This document shows positions 1 to 4,680 of a DNA stretch of 6,539 nt, piece by piece. Below the pieces are notes generated by a model. It did not search any database, was not told the DNA's origin, and worked only from the letters and a program-made list of their open reading frames with translations. A program made the position numbers and the translations under genes. The stretch's first letter is position 1. Each line of letters opens with the position of its first letter. Where the stretch lies: the NCBI GenBank assembly GCA_020849575.1, contig JADLFY010000105.1, positions 1-6,539 on the forward strand, read 5' to 3'. Source of the DNA: Candidatus Peregrinibacteria bacterium. Its GTDB lineage: Bacteria; Patescibacteriota; Gracilibacteria; UBA1369.

Positions 1-571
1 CCCGCAACATGGATTTGGGGATTTTCTCAGCAAAGGAATCCGCATAGACGAGATTCAACTGCTCGCGGCTTTCGCTAATAAATCTACCAATGGTTTGCTG
101 TTGCTCTTTTTCAGAAGCCCGATCGAGGACGGCCCGGGAAGCAAGATGATCAATATATTCCTCTGAAATCAGGCCAGTTTCAGGATCGGAAAAACAGGTT
201 ACTTCTATAAAAGTATTAATCAATAATGCATCTACTTCCAGGAGTGTTTCAAAGTCGGGACAACTTTCATAATTTTCTTCATAGACATTTTTTACTTCGA
301 TCAAAAGATGTACCAATGCCTCGCAGGACATTTTTATACCTGCTGCCAGGGCGGCACGTTTTAGTCGATAAGCTAATTTGCTGAAAGCCCTTTCTATAGC
401 TATTTTCAGTACTTCATCGGAAAATGATTTGAGGGAGGATTCGTCATCATCATCTTCATTAATACTTTGATTAAGGCAGGAAAAAGTTACATTTGGTACC
501 TTGAGGGCTTCAATGATTTTGGTTAAATCAGCTACTTCCTGAGCGTTCAAACTTGATTTGATCTGGTCCAT
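1..571 (-). CDS. Hypothetical acidic protein, 3' part beyond the window
   Basis: This is an open reading frame of 190 codons that runs off the left edge with no stop, so its C-terminus is missing. I do not recognise the family. The start is well fixed: the ATG at 569-571 is the first possible start after an in-frame TAA at 596-598, and the next in-frame ATG is 80 codons further in. The visible product has no signal peptide or transmembrane helix, so it is probably cytoplasmic. It opens with a likely amphipathic helix (residues 1-24), followed by an acidic linker around residues 38-45 (INEDDDDESS). The rest is mostly predicted helix rich in Glu, Leu and Ala, with Cys at 32, 83, 104 and 126 in no clear metal-binding pattern. 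It lies 57 nt after the DUF4012 gene on the same strand with no terminator between, so co-transcription is likely. Clean, normal codon use across all 190 codons supports a real gene; function is unknown. Confidence 0.75.
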   Translation of the reverse strand, partial: MDQIKSSLNAQEVADLTKIIEALKVPNVTFSCLNQSINEDDDDESSLKSFSDEVLKIAIERAFSKLAYRLKRAALAAGIKMSCEALVHLLIEVKNVYEENYESCPDFETLLEVDALLINTFIEVTCFSDPETGLISEEYIDHLASRAVLDRASEKEQQQTIGRFISESREQLNLVYADSFAEKIPKSMLR

Positions 572-612
572 AATAAAAATAGATAGTGCTAGAGATTAGC
601 CTATTGATGCGG

Positions 613-639
613 ATAATACAAGCTTGCTTTAATTGGCAA
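613..639 (-). promoter_or_regulatory. Weak candidate internal promoter before the hypothetical gene
   Basis: Read on the minus strand, TTGCCA (634-639) and TATTAT (613-618) each match the sigma-70 consensus at five of six positions. The 15-bp spacer is shorter than the preferred 16-18 bp. The site overlaps the end of the DUF4012 gene and would start transcription about 35 nt before the ATG at 571. AT-rich DNA often yields such matches by chance, so read-through from upstream remains the simpler explanation. Confidence 0.25.
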
Positions 640-2833
640 TTACCTGCAAAGCTTCCAAACTGTCAGTCAGGGCAATTTCACCTTCAGGGAAGCTGTTACG
701 TAATTTGACCAGTCCGGGGTTGGAAAGAGTCTGATGCTCGAATCTGGTTGGTACAAGGCCTATTTGTGGATCGACGGTAAGATGATAAAGGTCGGCCGGC
801 AGGAAAGTTAATTTAAAAGGAAGCTTATAACGGATGGTAATAGTGGAAGATTGACCTGATTTGGTTTCCAGGCGGGTGAGGAAATAAGTCTTATGGAGTT
901 CAGAATCGTGTCGAATGGAAATGTCGGGGGCCTGGCTGCCAGCTGTGGAAGAGGCTTCCACGAATTCCGTACCAAAGGGCAGATAGACCTTTAATGAAAC
1001 CAAATTGTCTCCCCTGCCAAGTAAATTGGCCAGGTCATCAGAAAGTCCGGGTAATTGGAAGGTTTTGAGCAGAACATTCCAGCGGTTGAGGTCAGCAGGC
1101 TGAAAATTATGAGTGCGGGTGATAGTCAATTCGTCATAGACCTGGCCATCAGCATCAATGTAGGTCAGATGATTTAATTTTTGACTCATAAATAAATCGC
1201 TTTTGTTACCGCCTATTGAAGTGGCAATTACCTGGAGATAATCCTGATCGGCAGCTGGTGAGTGCGGATGCGGAGTTAAATTGAAACTTTCAAACATTTT
1301 TTGAATTTCGGCCTCGCGAGAATAAAAGAGGATTTTTTGATTTTTCAGACCGGCAGCCAAGGCTTTGATTAAGCCTTCTGGATGATCTGTGTGGAGCAAT
1401 TTGGCTTTGAAGGCATCAATGGTTTTGGAAAGAATTAATTTGGGATTTTCTGCTCCGTAATATTTGGACTCAATCAAATAGCTGAGCAGGAATTGGAAAT
1501 TGCTGGAAGTTAGTTCTGATTTTAATTCCGGGATATTCAAGGGGCCCAACTCAGCAATTAAATCGGCAATCAGACTTTGATTGATGGCAATAACTGAATC
1601 GACAGAAGGACCTTTGGATTTTTGCAGGAACCAGGCAGCTTTTTCTGCCGAAATGGCAAAATCAGGTGAATAATTACTGTCACGCAAACGCCAATTATCG
1701 GTAATTTCAGCTATATCTTCGGGGGCGGCGATAGGTTCGTTCAGCTGCCCATCGAATTGATAAACATCTTTAAATTCGGCCTTGGTGATAATACCATCAT
1801 TGATATCCACCAACATTAATGAGCCGATAAATCCGCCAGTCGGGCGGGCTTCAGTGTCATTTTGAAGAAGGACTAGATAGGTCTGAGGGTAGCGGTGTCC
1901 CAACATTTTGAGTACGGCCGGAAAATAGTTTTTTTGCTCTTCCAGGAAAATTAAAATCTGATCAAGTTTGGCACGCGAATCAATTAATTTTTCCTGATAG
2001 CCGGTGGGTAAAGAATTGGGATCCACTTTGATTAGGTGAGCCTGCGCGGATTTTAGTTTTTCAATAGCCTGAGAAACTTTGTCCAAATCGTCACTAAGTT
2101 TGGCGGTAAGAGAGGTGGCTGGTTTGGTGGCTTGTTGATTGAGCAAGAGCTGATCGCGATTGGCCTGAATAAATAATTCCGGCCAACTTAATAAATCCTG
2201 TGCTGATTGAGAAAATAATTTTCCGGAAGCGGCTGTATCCTGGGCGGCGGTCAAAAGATGATTTACTGAATCCAGACTTTTGGCAGAGGCTAATTGATTG
2301 GAGGTTTGTAAAAAAGAAAGCTGCTCTTGAGTTTTCTCAAAAGTTTTTTCCGCTTCCTGGAAATCAATTTCGGCCTGAGTAAGGCTGAGTTGATCGGCTT
2401 TTTTTACGGCACTTTCCAGGCTTCCTAAACCTGCTGAAGCCTGACTAACCAATCGCTTGCTAAAGTCCAGTCCTACGGCAAAGACATTGGCTAAATTGAT
2501 GACAAAAACTACTACCAGTCCCAAAGCAGTTATTTTTAAGGCGCTGGCGTATCTGGCACTGGTTTTGGTGCGATCATTACGCTGAGGAGTAAGATGGAAA
2601 TTGGTTTTTGGCTTGGTAGAGGTGATGGTATCCAGTCCCTTTTTCCTGGTGCTATTCCAGAGCGGACGATGTTTTCTGGTTTTGGCCTGGGAACTGAGGG
2701 AAGCCAAACGCAGATTTAAACGATTTTCATCCTGGACAGTAAGTGCTGAAGGATTTTTGGGAGCACGATTTTTTAATCTGATAAAATCAGGTCTGGTGGT
2801 TTTGATGATGTCAGTTACTTTGTATCTGATCAT
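629..2833 (-). CDS. DUF4012 domain membrane-anchored surface protein
   Basis: This 734-aa protein belongs to the DUF4012 family, found in many Gram-positive and Patescibacteria genomes; its biochemical role is not established. Residues 1-100 form a strongly basic tail (24 Lys/Arg against 6 Asp/Glu). One transmembrane helix follows at about 101-121 (ITALGLVVVFVINLANVFAV). Residues 137-300 are Ala/Gln/Leu/Lys-rich with coiled-coil character. The DUF4012 core spans roughly 315-540, with hallmark segments YLVLLQNDTEARPTGGFIGS (319-338), VYQFDG (357-362), WRLRDSNYSPDF (381-392), VDSVIAIN (411-418) and GGNKSD (541-546). A beta-rich C-terminal region follows, including LKVYLPFGTEF (614-624) and TITIRYKLP (664-672). 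The basic tail implies an N-in topology with the core outside the membrane. The ATG overlaps the stop of the preceding gene as ATGA (2830-2833), and there is no Shine-Dalgarno, so translation is probably coupled. Family assignment is confident; a role in envelope or surface structure is inference. Confidence 0.92.
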   Translation of the reverse strand: MIRYKVTDIIKTTRPDFIRLKNRAPKNPSALTVQDENRLNLRLASLSSQAKTRKHRPLWNSTRKKGLDTITSTKPKTNFHLTPQRNDRTKTSARYASALKITALGLVVVFVINLANVFAVGLDFSKRLVSQASAGLGSLESAVKKADQLSLTQAEIDFQEAEKTFEKTQEQLSFLQTSNQLASAKSLDSVNHLLTAAQDTAASGKLFSQSAQDLLSWPELFIQANRDQLLLNQQATKPATSLTAKLSDDLDKVSQAIEKLKSAQAHLIKVDPNSLPTGYQEKLIDSRAKLDQILIFLEEQKNYFPAVLKMLGHRYPQTYLVLLQNDTEARPTGGFIGSLMLVDINDGIITKAEFKDVYQFDGQLNEPIAAPEDIAEITDNWRLRDSNYSPDFAISAEKAAWFLQKSKGPSVDSVIAINQSLIADLIAELGPLNIPELKSELTSSNFQFLLSYLIESKYYGAENPKLILSKTIDAFKAKLLHTDHPEGLIKALAAGLKNQKILFYSREAEIQKMFESFNLTPHPHSPAADQDYLQVIATSIGGNKSDLFMSQKLNHLTYIDADGQVYDELTITRTHNFQPADLNRWNVLLKTFQLPGLSDDLANLLGRGDNLVSLKVYLPFGTEFVEASSTAGSQAPDISIRHDSELHKTYFLTRLETKSGQSSTITIRYKLPFKLTFLPADLYHLTVDPQIGLVPTRFEHQTLSNPGLVKLRNSFPEGEIALTDSLEALQVIAN
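2830..2833 (-). other. ATGA stop-start overlap coupling two envelope genes
   Basis: On the minus strand the TGA stop of the 567-aa gene (2830-2832) shares two bases with the ATG start of the DUF4012 gene (2831-2833), giving ATGA. There is no purine-rich ribosome-binding site before the second ATG. Such overlaps are a known arrangement for translational coupling, in which the terminating ribosome reinitiates. This is directly visible in the sequence; coupling itself is inferred. Confidence 0.9.
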
Positions 2834-4533
2834 TGAATGGTAAAACGATAAACGGCCAAAGTGCCTATTTCAGTAAACTTTTTAGTCACCTCAAGCCGGT
2901 TGAAAGGCTGGAGATATTCAATGGCTGGAAGCCATTGCTGAAGTGCAGGCAAAAAGAATTGATAATATTCTGTAGGTTTAACCAGGTCAGTCTGATTCCA
3001 GTCGTTAATCGAAGTGGATTGACTGGTTTGGGCAGCATTATCCAAAGCCGCTTTCAACCAATCAGCATTGGTAGAGACGATGATGTGTTGTTCAAGTGTG
3101 GCCAGATAAATAGAGAAATTGGGTGCGAGGGCAATTTGAGTTACGGATTTACCATTGAGAGAAATTGTGGAGTTGGAAATTGCAAATGATTCAGCTTTGA
3201 TTTCCTGGCCTTCGGTTTTGTCAGGTAAAGTGATTTTGGCTTTTTGAGCATTGAGATTGGCGGCGATTTTGGTGCCGATTTTTTCCAGGAGTACGGTGAG
3301 TTTCAGCTGATCTGCCTGGGGATTTTTGGATTCAAGAACAAGACTGTAAATTGGCTCAGCATCAGGAGAAGCCTGATTTATGGAAATTAAATATTGTCCC
3401 TGGAAAAGCGGCAAAAAATCCTGATCAAAATTTACTGAATTATCAAATAACTGGTCGCGAATCTGACTGAGAGTACCAGTGAAAAGCAGGTCATAAATAA
3501 TGGTTTGATTTTTCAGGAAAGCTGAAAGCTGATTTTTTTGATCCAGTAAATTGACTCCACCAAATAAAGCGATAGTTTGATTATACTGCGGCAAAAAAGC
3601 TGTGAGCGAACCATCGAAAGAATAGTCGATTTTAAACAGATTGGCGTCGGGTTTATCACCAAAGAGTATTAATTCCTTGGCAGTAAATACAGGCTGATTT
3701 TGATGGTCTTTATCGAGATATAAAGCCAATCCATAGGCTTTAAATAATTTCAGAAAAGGTAAATACAATTGGAAACCGGCCAGATTTCTGGAGAGATAGG
3801 CCGGAGTATGAGTGAGAGTAGAAAGAGTATTGTGGATATTGAAATAAATGAAGGCCAGATTCTGCTGAGGAAGTGCCGAATAAACCTGCCCATATTCGGG
3901 ATGACCAGCCAGGCTTACTGTGTGGCCTGCTTTGGCTTCTGCCACTGCCTGAAGTAATTCCTGATTTTCAGAAAGAACCACATAACCATCAGAAAGCAGA
4001 ACTGAATAACCCGGTCCGCTATGAAGAGTGATTAATTTTTGGCCGTAATAATCTTCTTCCAACAGTTGCTCAAGATTGGAATTCAATTGCTGGGATTTGA
4101 GCCAGCTGCGCAGATTGGTTTCATCCTGGCTTTTGAGAATAAGCACTGGCGAAATACTTTGACCGTTAGCCGAAGTAATCAATGCCAAGCCTCCTCTACC
4201 GCCAAACCATTTCCAGAACAATTCCTGCTGGGGAATTAAACTGAAAAGATTTTCCTCTACTTTTAAACCATTCATCAGCGGACTTTTTTCCAGAATGGAT
4301 TTGAGAATTTCACTGTCGGGATGATTTGGATCAAAATTAAATTCCAGAAAACCGACTGTCCTGTCATAGGGTAAAAATCTGGCTACCTGCTCTCTGAAAA
4401 ACAGCTTCTGCCAGAGGAAAGATGCCAGAACAAAAATTATCAGGAAAGCAATTAAAATAATACCAAGTCCAGCTATTTTTTGTCGCCAGTTGCGGGAAGC
4501 GGGAGATTTGGTTCGATTGGACTCTTTTTTCAT
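2830..4533 (-). CDS. Membrane-anchored DUF3352-like protein with internal repeat
   Basis: This 567-aa protein has a short basic N-terminus (residues 1-20, including KKESNRTK), one transmembrane helix at about 21-40 (AGLGIILIAFLIIFVLASFL) and a large predicted extracytoplasmic region. The region after the helix resembles DUF3352 proteins: LPYDRTVGFLEFN (54-66), WFGGRGGLALI (109-119) and PVLILKSQD (129-137). I assign that family from memory with moderate confidence. Its function is unknown. The exterior appears to be two related halves (about 55-235 and 305-500), each with a WFGG/LFQG-type strand, an LxLxSKxxx segment and a late strand-turn-helix. I chose the ATG at 4531-4533. A TTG at 4543-4545, four codons upstream, is an alternative giving 571 aa. 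Neither has a Shine-Dalgarno sequence, and both lie after the predicted transcription start. It is probably the first gene of the minus-strand operon, and its TGA overlaps the start of the DUF4012 gene, suggesting that the two envelope proteins work together. Confidence 0.85.
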   Translation of the reverse strand: MKKESNRTKSPASRNWRQKIAGLGIILIAFLIIFVLASFLWQKLFFREQVARFLPYDRTVGFLEFNFDPNHPDSEILKSILEKSPLMNGLKVEENLFSLIPQQELFWKWFGGRGGLALITSANGQSISPVLILKSQDETNLRSWLKSQQLNSNLEQLLEEDYYGQKLITLHSGPGYSVLLSDGYVVLSENQELLQAVAEAKAGHTVSLAGHPEYGQVYSALPQQNLAFIYFNIHNTLSTLTHTPAYLSRNLAGFQLYLPFLKLFKAYGLALYLDKDHQNQPVFTAKELILFGDKPDANLFKIDYSFDGSLTAFLPQYNQTIALFGGVNLLDQKNQLSAFLKNQTIIYDLLFTGTLSQIRDQLFDNSVNFDQDFLPLFQGQYLISINQASPDAEPIYSLVLESKNPQADQLKLTVLLEKIGTKIAANLNAQKAKITLPDKTEGQEIKAESFAISNSTISLNGKSVTQIALAPNFSIYLATLEQHIIVSTNADWLKAALDNAAQTSQSTSINDWNQTDLVKPTEYYQFFLPALQQWLPAIEYLQPFNRLEVTKKFTEIGTLAVYRFTIQ

Positions 4534-4562
4534 CGTGAAAAACAAAGATTTTGACGACTGAA

Positions 4563-4591
4563 ATTATCTCAGAAATTTGACAAACAACCAA
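4563..4591 (-). promoter_or_regulatory. Candidate promoter of the minus-strand envelope operon
   Basis: On the minus strand, GATAAT (4563-4568) matches the sigma-70 -10 consensus at five of six positions. It is preceded by TGA, which creates an extended -10 (TGnGATAAT). A weaker -35, TTGGTT (4586-4591), sits exactly 17 bp away. Transcription would start near 4556, about 22 nt before the ATG at 4533 and 10 nt before the alternative TTG at 4545. The spacing and extended -10 make this the best promoter candidate in the window. Confidence 0.55.
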
Positions 4592-4622
4592 GTTCAAAAC
4601 GGCCTTTTAGCGCATTTTGACT

Positions 4623-4651
4623 TGCAAAACTGGCCGTCTTAATTCTAAGAT
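4623..4651 (+). promoter_or_regulatory. Candidate alaS promoter
   Basis: TTGCAA (4623-4628) and TAAGAT (4646-4651) are separated by 17 bp and each match the sigma-70 consensus at four of six positions. Transcription would start near 4658, leaving a leader of roughly 23 nt before the ATG. A better -35 match, TTGACT (4617-4622), pairs only with a poor -10 (TAATTC, 4640-4645) at 17 bp. The leader has no Shine-Dalgarno sequence and is too short for a T-box. Confidence 0.4.
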
Positions 4652-4680
4652 AGTACCCTGAGAAATAAGTAATTAAAAAC

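Larger units (their letters stand above)
4534..4680. promoter_or_regulatory. Divergent intergenic region between envelope operon and alaS
   Basis: These 147 bp separate two divergent transcription units. They contain a candidate promoter for each direction, an imperfect direct repeat (CAAAACGGCC at 4595-4604, CAAAACTGGCC at 4625-4635), a 6-bp inverted repeat (ACGGCC at 4599-4604, GGCCGT at 4632-4637) and a small hairpin-like TTTTG/CAAAA pair (4615-4619 and 4625-4629). The repeats lie between and partly over the two -35 regions, where a regulator could affect both genes, but they are short enough to be chance. No T-box, riboswitch or tRNA is visible. Confidence 0.6.

Noticed and set aside
572..628. 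Possible terminator between the DUF4012 gene and the next gene
   Set aside because: No GC-rich stem followed by a T run is visible on the minus strand; the AAGCTT motifs nearby form only a weak, interrupted pairing.
2830..2832. TGA recoding (genetic code 25) as in Gracilibacteria
   Set aside because: This TGA ends the gene precisely at the ATG of the next one, and no in-frame TGA occurs inside any of the long reading frames, so TGA acts as a normal stop.
2833..3189. 118-codon ORF on the plus strand opposite the DUF3352-like gene
   Set aside because: It is antisense to a clean coding region and its translation looks unrelated to any protein family; a chance ORF.
4364..4597. 77-codon minus-strand ORF overlapping the start of the 567-aa gene
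   Set aside because: It is in another frame of the same strand, its translation is unlike a protein family, and it would need to start upstream of the predicted promoter start.
4534..4680. Possible T-box or other riboswitch upstream of alaS
   Set aside because: The leader after the candidate promoter is only about 23 nt, and no T-box consensus or antiterminator stem is present in the whole intergenic region.
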